DNA from: a virus
Reading direction: 5' to 3' (one strand)
IMG/VR virus record: IMGVR_UViG_3300025305_000045
Span: 1-40,095 of that record
DNA: 40,095 bases
The translations under genes and the position numbers were made by a program. The notes beneath the pieces are model-generated. The model was not told the DNA's origin. It ran no database searches and saw only the letters and a list, made by a program, of their open reading frames with translations. Of this stretch, positions 1-8,700 are shown one piece after another; the first letter of the stretch is position 1, and every line of letters begins with the position of its first letter.

Positions 1-473
1 ATAATTCTGTTTTTGTATTCGCCGGAAGCGCAATAACCTATCTTCCAAAACAGAATGTCTTTCCCTACAACGTCACGTTTGCGTAAATAGTTTAGGGCGA
101 GGCTGGCGGCTGTTGAGGGGGAGCGACCCGTAAGCGTTTGAAACTCATTTGGAAGGTCAATTCTCTGGTTAGTTTCTTCTTCCTTTGCGAATAGGTTGTC
201 TAGGTCGCCTAACTCAATATCGGCGTCAAAATCTTTCCATCTATGGATGTGACTTACGTCGCCCCACCGACGCACTATGCGTCGTAAATTTTTGGTTCGC
301 CAGTCACAAGCCCAACACTTGCCGACATTCTTATCAAAGTTTATTGAGAGCTTGCGTTTGTGGTGCCCGCAACATCGTGAGGGGTAAAGATATTCCTTGC
401 CTTGGCGTTGAGGTCTGCCAAGGATTTCATCAAGTATCTTTTTCTTTTTGGCTGCCGCCGGATCGTTGAGCAA
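1..473 (-). CDS. DNA primase, gp61/DnaG type, N-terminal part (runs off the left edge)
   Basis: An open frame continues from 473 to the window edge, giving about 157 residues with no stop. It encodes a zinc-ribbon of the phage primase type: a CCGHH cluster at residues 34-38, then C53 and C56 in a CWACDW context, followed by an RRIVRRWG helix. This arrangement is what I know from T4-superfamily primases (gp61-like), which make RNA primers with the replicative helicase. The catalytic TOPRIM domain would lie beyond the window. No ATG or GTG precedes the zinc site. The only plausible start is a TTG at 473-471, directly after the TAA of the upstream HAD gene, so translation is probably coupled. 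The stretch before the zinc site is lysine-rich (AAAKKKK). The primase identity is fairly secure; the start codon is inferred. Confidence 0.82.
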   Translation of the reverse strand, partial: MLNDPAAAKKKKILDEILGRPQRQGKEYLYPSRCCGHHKRKLSINFDKNVGKCWACDWRTKNLRRIVRRWGDVSHIHRWKDFDADIELGDLDNLFAKEEETNQRIDLPNEFQTLTGRSPSTAASLALNYLRKRDVVGKDILFWKIGYCASGEYKNRI

Positions 474-1133
474 TTAGAAGCCGTATTGTTGAAGTTGCTT
501 AATCGTATTATCCACGTTATTTGGATCATGTTTAATGGCAATTCCCCCACCGGCTCTAAACTCGTTGACGTATTTGTCACGGTCGTCAATCAAAAGACCT
601 TGTTTGCCGTTCCATTCGCCGTAGGGCTTCTTGCTGTCAGCCAAGTTGACTTTACTTGCTGGTAATCCTAGTTCTCGCTCAACCCAAATTCTCTTGCCGA
701 CTTTTGAACCTTCTGCCATCGGGGCTGACAGAATCTCCAGCCCTGGAATATCTTTGATATAATTCCACAGTTGTTTTCCGCCTTTTTCCCAGCCGAGGTT
801 GGCCCAAAGGTCAACGTCATCTTCCACAAGCCGATACATGAAGTCTCTCGTGCGGTAGTTTCTTTTGAGGCTTCCCTCTTGATCCGAGCGAGCGATATGC
901 CACTTGTTGATTACCACGTCCCAGCCGCCAAGCTCCTTGGCTGCTGATCGGGCAAGTTTGTAATCAGGATGGTCAGGTTGATCTTTCAACTCCTGAAGGC
1001 GTTGGTTCATGTGTTCTAGAACGCCGCCCTCAAAGTTGACGAGGACGCCATCCATGTCGCAGAATAGCTGATATTGTTCTGAACCTCCTTGTTCGTTCAA
1101 ATATCGTTTCCAGTTTTTCATCACTTTTTCCAT
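474..1133 (-). CDS. HAD-superfamily 5'(3')-nucleotidase-like protein with capsid-targeting-like N-terminus
   Basis: The 219-aa product has the HAD catalytic signature: motif I FCDMDGVLVNF with D26 and D28, motif II serine S136 in ILSAPM, a lysine near K168, and motif IV LIDDR with D183 and D184. The IDDR segment followed by a GGGIAI strand resembles 5'(3')-deoxyribonucleotidases, so a role in nucleotide dephosphorylation or salvage is likely but not proven. The extreme N-terminus, residues 5-14 (MKNWKRYLNE), is not part of the HAD fold. It lines up position by position with the T4 internal-protein capsid-targeting peptide and ends in L-x-E, the prohead-protease site type. The start at 1133 has a strong GGGAGGA ribosome site, and a second ATG lies four codons in. 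A sigma70-like promoter precedes it. The primase TTG start abuts its stop codon. Confidence 0.8.
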   Translation of the reverse strand: MEKVMKNWKRYLNEQGGSEQYQLFCDMDGVLVNFEGGVLEHMNQRLQELKDQPDHPDYKLARSAAKELGGWDVVINKWHIARSDQEGSLKRNYRTRDFMYRLVEDDVDLWANLGWEKGGKQLWNYIKDIPGLEILSAPMAEGSKVGKRIWVERELGLPASKVNLADSKKPYGEWNGKQGLLIDDRDKYVNEFRAGGGIAIKHDPNNVDNTIKQLQQYGF

Positions 1134-1141
1134 AACGGTAT

Positions 1142-1148
1142 TCCTCCC
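1142..1148 (-). promoter_or_regulatory. Strong ribosome binding site for the HAD-like gene
   Basis: Read on the minus strand this is GGGAGGA, eight bases before the ATG at 1133-1131. Its spacing supports the first ATG over the in-frame ATG at 1121-1119. Confidence 0.7.
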
Positions 1149-1156
1149 GCATGAAT

Positions 1157-1184
1157 ATTATCCCACAATTTTTAGGAAAGTCAA
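1157..1184 (-). promoter_or_regulatory. Candidate sigma70-type promoter for the HAD-like and primase genes
   Basis: On the minus strand there is TTGACT (1184-1179) as the -35 box, a 16-base spacer, and GATAAT (1162-1157) as the -10 box. An alternative -10, TAATAT, would give an 18-base spacer. It sits in the 60-base gap between the 128-aa and HAD-like genes, just upstream of the strong ribosome site. It matches the host vegetative consensus rather than a T4 late promoter. This suggests that the HAD and primase genes can be expressed early, apart from the late structural block. The support is sequence match only. Confidence 0.5.
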
Positions 1185-1193
1185 GTAATTTAT

Positions 1194-1580
1194 TTACTTT
1201 TTGCGCTTACGCTTTTCTCTATTGACTTGAGCGCCAGCAAATGCCATCTTTTTTTCTTTTGAAATGCCGGGATCTTCTTTCTCGATCTCCTTGGCTATTT
1301 TTTCTTGCTTGTCGTGGTCAGCATCCGACCATTTCTTTTCCTTGCGGTTGCCCATACTCATACCCATTGCTGTCTCATCTTTGGGCAGAGCAGCCTCGTA
1401 AGCCTCCTTGGCGGCGTTGAGCACATCTTGCGCATTAATATTAGTTTGTTCTAATCTCATGAGAATATTGGAGATCTGAGTGATGGCATTATTCCGTTGT
1501 TGTTCCATTGTTTCTTCGTTCACAAGATTTTCAATGGCTTCTTGGATAAAGTGACGGAGAGTAGGGCGATCGAGTTTCAT
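1194..1580 (-). CDS. Small lysine-rich protein with capsid-targeting-like N-terminus, unknown function
   Basis: I do not recognise this 128-aa product. It begins with an amphipathic helix (MKLDRPTLRHFIQEAIENL) containing FIQE followed by A, then LVNE. Both resemble the (I/L)-x-E sites cut by T4-type prohead proteases, and FIxEA matches the end of the T4 capsid-targeting peptide. A helical middle follows (about residues 25-70). The C-terminal half is highly charged with alternating Lys and Glu and ends in a basic tail (NREKRKRKK). Small, basic, helical proteins with this leader would fit internal head or core proteins, but this is inference. It lies between the RuvC-like and HAD-like genes. 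Its ribosome site is weak; the ATG at 1580 follows the preceding stop by about 15 bases. Confidence 0.7.
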   Translation of the reverse strand: MKLDRPTLRHFIQEAIENLVNEETMEQQRNNAITQISNILMRLEQTNINAQDVLNAAKEAYEAALPKDETAMGMSMGNRKEKKWSDADHDKQEKIAKEIEKEDPGISKEKKMAFAGAQVNREKRKRKK

Positions 1581-1595
1581 ATCATAAATAGTCAG

Positions 1596-2174
1596 CTATT
1601 CCACTAAAACTATTTTTTCGGATAAGAACCCTTTGTTATCTTGGTTGCGCAAAAGAAACTCTCCGGCGCGGGCTATGACGATTGCATCAGCCCGGTCATC
1701 AGTTCCGCGCTTATAGTTCTTGCCTCCGCGAGCCATCTCGTAAGGAAAAGCGTTTTTCTCTTTTTCGATGACCGCTTCGATTACCATCTTTTTTCTTTTT
1801 GGCCCCTTTGTTCCGCGAGGGAAAGAAAGTCCATAAAGCGAGCGCGCGGTATTGACGTTGATGTAAGTGGGTTCAAGATCGAAACATTCATATACGAGCC
1901 ATGAAACAATTCCGTTAAACTTCGCTAATTTAATAATAGTGTCCGCCCGCGACTTGCCGGGAATAAATTTCTTCAGCGCAGTTTCGATGAAAATATGCTC
2001 AATATTATATTCTCCGCGGAGACCATAAAGCTCGGCTCCCACAAACTCAGATTTCTGATAAGTTGTATCCAGTTTGGAAATATCCCACCCTTGCGATGTG
2101 ACTAGTTTTCCGTCGTAAGAATTGATTACAGCGGCCCCAACCAAGGTAGTGGATATGTCTAACCCAAGGATCAT
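1596..2174 (-). CDS. RuvC-like Holliday junction resolvase
   Basis: The 192-aa product shows the RNase H-fold RuvC layout: MILGLDISTT with D6 on the first strand, IFIET with E64, and TDDRADAIVIA with D159/D160 and D163 in the last helix. The length fits RuvC (about 170-190 aa). It probably cleaves branched DNA during replication, recombination and packaging. T4 itself uses the unrelated endonuclease VII (gp49) for this, so a RuvC-like enzyme would be a functional replacement. The middle contains a basic loop (GTKGPKRKK, about 121-129) that could contact DNA. It starts 10 bases after the stop of the last tail gene, with little sign of a ribosome site. It could also be a RuvC-related nuclease with another specificity. 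Confidence 0.82.
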   Translation of the reverse strand: MILGLDISTTLVGAAVINSYDGKLVTSQGWDISKLDTTYQKSEFVGAELYGLRGEYNIEHIFIETALKKFIPGKSRADTIIKLAKFNGIVSWLVYECFDLEPTYINVNTARSLYGLSFPRGTKGPKRKKMVIEAVIEKEKNAFPYEMARGGKNYKRGTDDRADAIVIARAGEFLLRNQDNKGFLSEKIVLVE

Positions 2175-2186
2175 AAGATGATTATA

Positions 2187-3410
2187 TCAGAAGTCTACTT
2201 TAAACTTAAATGTGTAGGCGTCGGTTTCTCTCTTTTGAACTGGGGTCGCCAATTTTGCTACACCAATCAAATTTTTATCTTTGTCAAAAATGCCTACTTT
2301 ACTTATAAAGACTTGCTTTTCAAACTTCTCGTCGTAGCCACAATAGTCGCTCTGCATAGTATTCTTTATATCGAGATAACGCGACTCTATGAAAGACGCG
2401 CTTCGGAAATTGGTAAGATTATTCTTGTTCCCGTAGGATGAACTTATCCAAGTGGGATTTTGGGAGTTATTAGTGTCGCCGGCTTGGGCGTTGGCAAACA
2501 TCGTCAGGGTGGGCACGTTATTAGTTCCCTTAAACGAGACTGTGTAGAGGCTGGAGGTTGCATAATTCTGGGAATTCGATCCAGAGTATGCGCCGAAATA
2601 GAGCCAGCTAGCTTGAGCTTGATCTCCCTCGTTGGTATAGTCATCATAGTTGGGGGGATAAATTGCCTGTGACGAAGTCAAAAGAATGAATCCTTCGCTA
2701 TATAGGGCGACTCCCACAATCGACCCACTAGTATCTCCCATGGTAGACATTAGTGCCCCGTTCTGATATTCGTCGATTGCCGAATCCATCAAAGTTCCTG
2801 TATAGTAAAAGTTAAGGGTCATAGTTCCGCGCTTAATTCCCGAATCAAAAAATATCGAAGGAATGCTCAGAAGGTTGACCGATCCGGTCAACAAAGGCTT
2901 ATCCACGTTGGGGTTGCTGGAAGAATATTCGAAGGCGGGGCTGAGTAATTTATTTCTGTTAAGAGTGTTCCCCAAGGCTATCATTCTTTTTCGAGCCGCA
3001 AAAAAATCATCCGTCGAACTTAGGGCGGTAGTAGGAAGAGAAGACGCCGCAATCAATTCTCGTTGTATGCTTGAGGTGAGGGGATAACTACTTGTCAGCC
3101 CGGTGCCATAAGATGCGGCATTGTATTCGGCTTTAGTGATGCTGTTGAAGCTTTCAAGGGAGCCGTCTTTCACGGTAAAAGGATAACAAAGATTATCTTT
3201 GTTATCCCCAGTCACCACAATGCTGCTGGTTATTTCTCTGCCAACGTTTAGTTCGTATAAGCTAATACTTCCGCTAGCCTTGTTGGCTCCGCCATACCTC
3301 TCGTTGTTGGTGTAAACCGACCCGCTATAAAGGGTAAATTCGTACTGAGGGGAGGTATTGAGCCTATTGACAAAAATATCATCTGTGGTAAATTTGTGGA
3401 GGTATGGCAT
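2187..3410 (-). CDS. Tail or fibre structural protein, paralogue of the next gene upstream
   Basis: The 407-aa product is rich in Ser, Thr, Gly, Asn and Tyr, as expected of an all-beta virion protein. Four blocks match the neighbouring 386-aa protein in the same order: IKRGT (192-196), VGVALYSEGFILLTSS (232-247), NPTWIS (319-324) and KVGIFDKDKNLIGVAKL (371-387). The two are therefore paralogues that differ most at the N-terminus. The C-terminal block resembles tail proteins I know from marine T4-like phages, but I cannot name a T4 counterpart. It is the last structural gene before the nucleic-acid genes. A perfect AGGAGG ribosome site sits just after the upstream stop, suggesting high expression. 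A receptor-binding role is possible but unproven. Confidence 0.75.
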   Translation of the reverse strand: MPYLHKFTTDDIFVNRLNTSPQYEFTLYSGSVYTNNERYGGANKASGSISLYELNVGREITSSIVVTGDNKDNLCYPFTVKDGSLESFNSITKAEYNAASYGTGLTSSYPLTSSIQRELIAASSLPTTALSSTDDFFAARKRMIALGNTLNRNKLLSPAFEYSSSNPNVDKPLLTGSVNLLSIPSIFFDSGIKRGTMTLNFYYTGTLMDSAIDEYQNGALMSTMGDTSGSIVGVALYSEGFILLTSSQAIYPPNYDDYTNEGDQAQASWLYFGAYSGSNSQNYATSSLYTVSFKGTNNVPTLTMFANAQAGDTNNSQNPTWISSSYGNKNNLTNFRSASFIESRYLDIKNTMQSDYCGYDEKFEKQVFISKVGIFDKDKNLIGVAKLATPVQKRETDAYTFKFKVDF

Positions 3411-3416
3411 CGGCCG

Positions 3417-3422
3417 CCTCCT
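3417..3422 (-). promoter_or_regulatory. Perfect AGGAGG ribosome binding site for the 407-aa tail protein
   Basis: AGGAGG lies on the minus strand directly after the TAG of the 386-aa gene, six bases before the ATG at 3410. It fixes the start and predicts strong translation. Confidence 0.75.
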
Positions 3423-4583
3423 CTAATAGTCTAGGCGCACTCGTAAAGTAAACTCGTTGGAGGGGGTTTTCTTTAAGGGCTCGCTAAGTTTAGCAACGGC
3501 GAGCAACTCATTGTTAGCCCCATAGAGCCCCACACTCGTCATATAAGTGATCGGCTCATCCGTTCGAGTTTCCTTCACGCGAATCTTACTAGCCGAGACA
3601 TAGGTGGGATTGCTGCTGTAGTTGAACTCATTGGCGTTGGAGCGGCAAAAATAGATGGTAGAATTAAGCTCAGTGGTGTTCGCCATGTAGATATTTTGAA
3701 CCCTGGCTCGAAAGGCATCACACGCTCCCGATATGGAGGAACTTTGAAAACTGCCCGTAACACCATAGCCGCCGCCAGGAGTGCTGTTTGGCGTCAGGAT
3801 CACCTTGCTAAGTGTTACGCCTCCGGATCCGATGTCATCAGAAAGGATGCCGCCAGAAGTGGCAACCTGAAATAGGGATGACGACAAAACCACGATGCCA
3901 GCTTGATAATAAATAAGACCAACTGGGACATCTTGATTTGTCAATGTATCCATTGTAGAGGCGGTCGCGTAAAGAATATTATATTCGCCAGCGGGAGAAT
4001 TTACTTTCCAGCTAGTTGAGCCGCTTGAGTCACGAACGCGCACCACGCGGTCGGTGACTGCGCCAGGTGCTCGCCCACCAGCGACTGCGCCCGATGGCCA
4101 GACGCTCACATCCATGTAGAAAGTTCCTTTTTGAATCTCGTCTTTAGAGAGGAGGCGTGCAAAATTAAGAAAGTAGGCGCTCTTGAGTTTTGTGCCTGAT
4201 CCGAGATCTCCATCTTCATCAAAAGGTCGAACATTGCCCGAAGTGTCAAATCCTACGAGAACTTGTGCCATTTGGTTATATATCTGGATTTTCTGAGCAT
4301 TTTGAATCGAAGTAGACGCCGACATATCGGATCCTGTTCCATATCCCACTGTCAGATCAAGAATGTGATTGGCAGATGAACTAAGGTAAGGATAATCATA
4401 CACCGACTGAAACATTCCGTGGGTGTAGTTTTTAATGTTTTCCTCGCTGGTGGCCGCCGGGGGTGCTGCGGGCAGAGTGTATGTTCCGGAAAGAATAGTT
4501 CCGGTGACGGGTATTGCTTCGTGAAGCTTTGTGCGAGTTGATTGTATGTCGGTGCTTAAAAGTGTTTTAAATGATGTAGCCAT
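3423..4583 (-). CDS. Tail or fibre structural protein, paralogue of the downstream gene
   Basis: The 386-aa product is a Ser/Gly-rich, probably beta-structured virion protein. The blocks IQKGTF (150-155), VGLIYYQAGIVVLSSS (221-236), NPTYVS (325-330) and SVGLYGANNELLAVAKL (350-366) recur in order in the 407-aa neighbour, showing a tandem duplication. The segment FCRSNANEFNYSSNPT and the closing block resemble a C-terminal domain seen in tail proteins of marine T4-like phages (from memory, not searched). The N-terminal 130 residues differ between the two copies and may hold the copy-specific attachment or binding part. It starts 17 bases after the 352-aa gene, with GGAA as a modest ribosome site. 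The exact position in the virion is unknown. Confidence 0.75.
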   Translation of the reverse strand: MATSFKTLLSTDIQSTRTKLHEAIPVTGTILSGTYTLPAAPPAATSEENIKNYTHGMFQSVYDYPYLSSSANHILDLTVGYGTGSDMSASTSIQNAQKIQIYNQMAQVLVGFDTSGNVRPFDEDGDLGSGTKLKSAYFLNFARLLSKDEIQKGTFYMDVSVWPSGAVAGGRAPGAVTDRVVRVRDSSGSTSWKVNSPAGEYNILYATASTMDTLTNQDVPVGLIYYQAGIVVLSSSLFQVATSGGILSDDIGSGGVTLSKVILTPNSTPGGGYGVTGSFQSSSISGACDAFRARVQNIYMANTTELNSTIYFCRSNANEFNYSSNPTYVSASKIRVKETRTDEPITYMTSVGLYGANNELLAVAKLSEPLKKTPSNEFTLRVRLDY

Positions 4584-4600
4584 GTTTGTTTCCTATATTA

Positions 4601-5659
4601 TCAAACTATCTTAATATATCTCACAGGAATTTCCAGGCGATATCCTGTTGTAAAACCAGTGATGCGTATCATCGACTCTATGTAGTAAAATGTCTTACCA
4701 ACTCCCCCCACCGTAGCATTCAGATAACCTGCTGCTGTAGTTCCTCCCAGTTTTGTAAACAAGGTGGAACTGGTCTGAATATCTTGCGAAGCGCGAATTC
4801 GGAAAGCAAGCCGGGTGCCGTAACGGCCGCCCTGAGATGTTCCAATCACGGTGTCGGGATCGGCAGGAGAATCGATATTGTTGATGTCTGGTACAAACGC
4901 CGGAACGGCTTCCGAGTTAGCGTTACTAGCAAAATACCCAGGGTTAGAGTTCAAAGATAAATAATAACTAGCAATGTTATCATCGTCTACGAACGAGGGG
5001 CGGGCCACCACGGTGGGGTCCAATCCTGTTACTTGTCCCAGGCGGTTGTCCAGTTCTATCAAATATTGGGTTTCACGAAGAGGGTCGCCGACTGCCAACA
5101 TGGCCACCGATAGATCGGCAGTATCTAAACCTTGGTCGATGACAATCTCTTCAGCGGCTGCAATGGAACTGCCCGCGCCCCTAATAACGCCTTGTCCGTC
5201 GAGTAGGGGGCAGTTGGTGGTGCCCGTGTAGCTTGAGGGTTTCGACGTGGTGTCGTCTGCCGTAATAATATATCCTCCGGCTGGCACATTTGTGGTAAAA
5301 GCTGAGTTGAAAACCATATCGATAGTGGGGCTTAACTTCCAATTAACCTTCATAACAGGCAGATATAAAATATCGTTGCGCGTATAGGAAATTAATTTTG
5401 AATTAAGCACAGAGGTATTGTTAGTAAATGCCTCCATCACCGGAGTTTGAAGAATGTTCAAGTCGTAATAAGCCGAGCCGCTTGAGTGCCGACCCTCTGT
5501 GCTATTGGAATTTCTATAAAGGGCATAATCAATTTCATCATCCCCCATTGAAAACTTAACCACTCGAAAGCTTCCGTCGCCTGCGGCCAACCTTTTTCTT
5601 CCTGTATCTGTTAATACAGCGTCAAGGATGATATCTCCGCTGTTATCTAAAAATGCCAT
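4601..5659 (-). CDS. Virion structural protein with conserved N-terminal motif (352 aa)
   Basis: The N-terminus (about residues 3-46) reads as a compact domain: a short hydrophobic strand, LTDTGRKRLAAGDGSF, then VKFSMGDDEIDY. The same pattern, LT-x-x-G-(R/K), a G-F turn and a DD-x-I-x-Y end, appears in the 314-aa protein encoded upstream. The rest is Thr/Ser/Gly-rich and shows no domain I can name; it ends in a basic beta-strand-like tail (RLEIPVRYIKIV). The 82-base gap before it, one of the longest in the structural block, shows AGGGG about nine bases before the ATG but no clear promoter or terminator hairpin. It is probably a tail fibre, baseplate-periphery or decoration protein. Structural status comes from context and composition. 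Confidence 0.7.
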   Translation of the reverse strand: MAFLDNSGDIILDAVLTDTGRKRLAAGDGSFRVVKFSMGDDEIDYALYRNSNSTEGRHSSGSAYYDLNILQTPVMEAFTNNTSVLNSKLISYTRNDILYLPVMKVNWKLSPTIDMVFNSAFTTNVPAGGYIITADDTTSKPSSYTGTTNCPLLDGQGVIRGAGSSIAAAEEIVIDQGLDTADLSVAMLAVGDPLRETQYLIELDNRLGQVTGLDPTVVARPSFVDDDNIASYYLSLNSNPGYFASNANSEAVPAFVPDINNIDSPADPDTVIGTSQGGRYGTRLAFRIRASQDIQTSSTLFTKLGGTTAAGYLNATVGGVGKTFYYIESMIRITGFTTGYRLEIPVRYIKIV

Positions 5660-5741
5660 TTAAACTGCCCCTTTTTCTATAACTAAAATTGTGAGAATCC
5701 TGGCTCTTAGTAAATAGTGTCTTCTTTTCCTTTTTGGACAT

Positions 5742-8700
5742 TTATGTATTTCCCTGCTCTTCGGATGCGCGGAAGCGGAATTTCAAATCGATTTTCCGTC
5801 CCGTATCTTTCGAAGTAATCCTCACCACAAAGGCATTATTTTCCACCTTGTCTTCTGCTTCGTCTTCGATTAATCCCTTCTTCCAGCTAGGAGTTTCGTT
5901 ACCCTCTTCATCGACGCTTGGAAGATTGAAAGGTTCTACTTGAATATCAGCAGCACGAATCTCTAAAAAGCGTGCAAAAGAACGTGTGGAGACCTTATCT
6001 TTTTCCATGGATGGTTCATACAGAGAAATTCGCGGCAAATAAAGACCGCGCTCATATAACAATTCTACTTGATAAATCGCCGACGGGTTGGATTTGTGGC
6101 CATGGCGATCGATCGCCCGGCAAGTGTAATAATATTTCTTGTTGGGCACCAATGTATCGACATAATCGAAAGCTAACGCATTGTTGGGGTCGTCGGGATT
6201 ATCACTGGGAGTTATATCCAAAGTCTTATGTAATTTGTCAGCAAAGCTCTGATAAAGATCTAGAATATCTGTCGGGTTTTCTTTTATTTCGTCTGTGCGA
6301 TAAATCTCCATCACGTCGATTTCTTCTGTTCCTTCACTCCGAAATTCGAGATGACCGACAGGAAGACCGAAATTTTCTACCCTCTTTTGGTAGTCGGCTA
6401 ATTCTTGGAACTCCACGGCGTCTTCCGGGGATAGCGGAATATACTTCAAAGCTCGGTCTCCCAAGAACTCTCCGGATTGCGGCTGCATATTAAACATTAT
6501 CTGGGTATAGTCATCTTTAAACGGAACTAAATTAACCTCGGGAGGACAAGGAGGGCGATCCAAAACCTTCACGTCGGGATAGCAGAGCCCTGCGGTTGAA
6601 AAACCAACGTTCATATTAGGAAAATTGCGGGGAACCTTTCCCCATGTCGTAGCTGCCGCGCCGCCCTTAGTAAACACAGGATATTCCACAACCTTAAGGT
6701 TAGGTAAAGTTTCCACGTTGAAGGAAAAATAAATAGGACTACCGCCGGCTTGTGGTGGCATTCCGAGAGTGTCTGAGACTTGATATTCCCTGCACCTAAA
6801 TCTAAATGTAGAACCATAAACCACCGCATAGGCGTAAATTTCGTAGCGATAAGTGGTATTATATTTGACCTGCGTGTCAACAAAATCTATGACGTCTACA
6901 TAGCTTGTATTGGGGAGAAAATATTTTTGGATCGTTTCCCATCCGTTGCCTAAATTCTTTTTCTTTTCTATCCGATAAATAATAGTCTCTGCTTCGCAAT
7001 AAGTTAGCTCTTGGCGGTTTTGGTCATTACGCTGCACTAACAACTCTTTATACAACACCATTTTCTCTCTGGCGACTTTGTTCATGCCATTCTTTATTCG
7101 GCGCACAGCGAGTCGGCTCATTTGACTTAGGCATTCCTCGGTATCTACCGGTAAATCTATCCCCTGCGCGGTCAGAACTGCCCCTACCGCGACATTGTCG
7201 AGGTTGTCAATCCACTCATTAAAGTCATATGTCTGCGTCTCGGCATGAATAGTGGCTTTATTCCATTTTAGAAATCTCGACGATAATCTATCGGCAAAAA
7301 GATCAAACTTGTGACCTTCTCTTCCAAGCTGATGCCCTTCTGAAGTGCGTGCGGCTCGTTGTCTCCACGACCCAGAGGGAGCAAAATAGGAGGGGCAAGT
7401 ATAATTATGAACGGTGGTAGTGCCACCGTTCTGAAGAGAACCGATAAACGGCGCGCTTAGAGCCGACCTCTGTAACATTTCCCCAAACGGTCCCAACGTA
7501 GGAGTGGGAATATTTAATTCGATATACATGGGGTAGGCATGCTTGGCATTGTTAAATTTGGGATATATATCCATATCTCCTGCGGGGGTGATTGTATTAG
7601 CATTTTTGCGATTTAAGTTAGCGTACATGTCTACCGTAAGTGCCCGACCTTTCGTCGCTTCGGCATAGCGAGTAAAGTAATCCGGAAAATCTTCGTCAGT
7701 TGAGCGAGGGAGAATATTCATTTCAAATTCATCTAGCGTGATTAATTTATCGTAGTTCCCTTGAAGCTCTTGTGCGGCGCGGGCGGTGCCTTGCCATGCC
7801 GGGCTTTCGTTAATAGGGAAAGGGTCGCTCCCATTAGCCAATTCATATACATACATATTGGGAAGAAGAGCCTCTGCAATATTTGAGCCTGCTATAGCAA
7901 TTTCGTAAGTGCGATTATAGTAGTTGTATTCAGGATTAATATACGACAGTCCCTTGGGTATCCTGCTTTCGTTGTTCGCATTTCTGCGCGTGTTTGTTCT
8001 TCCCTGGCGCTCTCTACCTCTGCTGTCTATGACGGTAGTTGCCTCATTCCAAGCCTTGTGGGTCATCCAATCATCTACAAAAGAAGATCCTACCTGAAAA
8101 TCATAGAATTCAAAATCTTTATAAGCGTGTTGGCTTTGGGTAAGATACATCTGGGGGCTGTATGTTGCTAGCGCCGCACGCCTTGGGTGGTCGGTTCCCA
8201 CATAGTGGCGGTCGATGGCTTGCTGAACCTCAAAAGCATTTTCTGCTAGGCGTGTGAGCCCATTTCCTAGATCTACCGGCTTGCTGTCTAGAAACTGCGC
8301 AATATGTTCTCCGGTTGCCGCTATTTGATTTTGCACCAGGCGATTAAATCCCCCGCCTCCCATGGGATTGGCTACTGGGATCCCCCTCAAGTAGGCATTC
8401 TCTCCCTCATTCGGATCCCCTGTCGATCCATTCCAACTAGGTAGAGCATAGGCTTCCGCCTGTCGGCGCTGACCATCTATATATCGAGTTGCCCGAGGTC
8501 GGCCAGTTGGGTGCGTCCGGGGAGTAAGAGTTGCTTGTGCAAGAGACACCAATTGCTGGGCCATATTAAAATCTTTGTCAGATTCAAAGGGTCGATTAAC
8601 CAGCGAAGCGGGAGCAGTGAGAGAATTATAATTTCCCTTTATCTGGCTGGTATTAGTATCTGAGGGCAGATTGCCCTCTCGGGAAAAATCATCTCTAAAC

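Noticed and set aside
341-589. 82-codon minus-strand frame crossing the end of the HAD-like gene and the primase start
   Set aside because: It overlaps two better-supported frames, and its residues show no motif; the primase frame in the same stretch has the zinc site.
2187-4583. Possible diversity-generating retroelement target in the paralogous tail genes
   Set aside because: No reverse transcriptase or template repeat is visible, and the similar blocks are diverged at protein level rather than near-identical at DNA level with adenine-specific changes.
5660-5741. Possible terminator in the 82-base gap between the 1119-aa and 352-aa genes
   Set aside because: Only a three-base stem can be formed and no T-tract follows on the transcribed strand.
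5972-6493. 173-codon plus-strand frame inside the 1119-aa gene
   Set aside because: It lies wholly within a long minus-strand gene, has no ribosome site or recognisable motif, and would oppose the direction of every supported gene.
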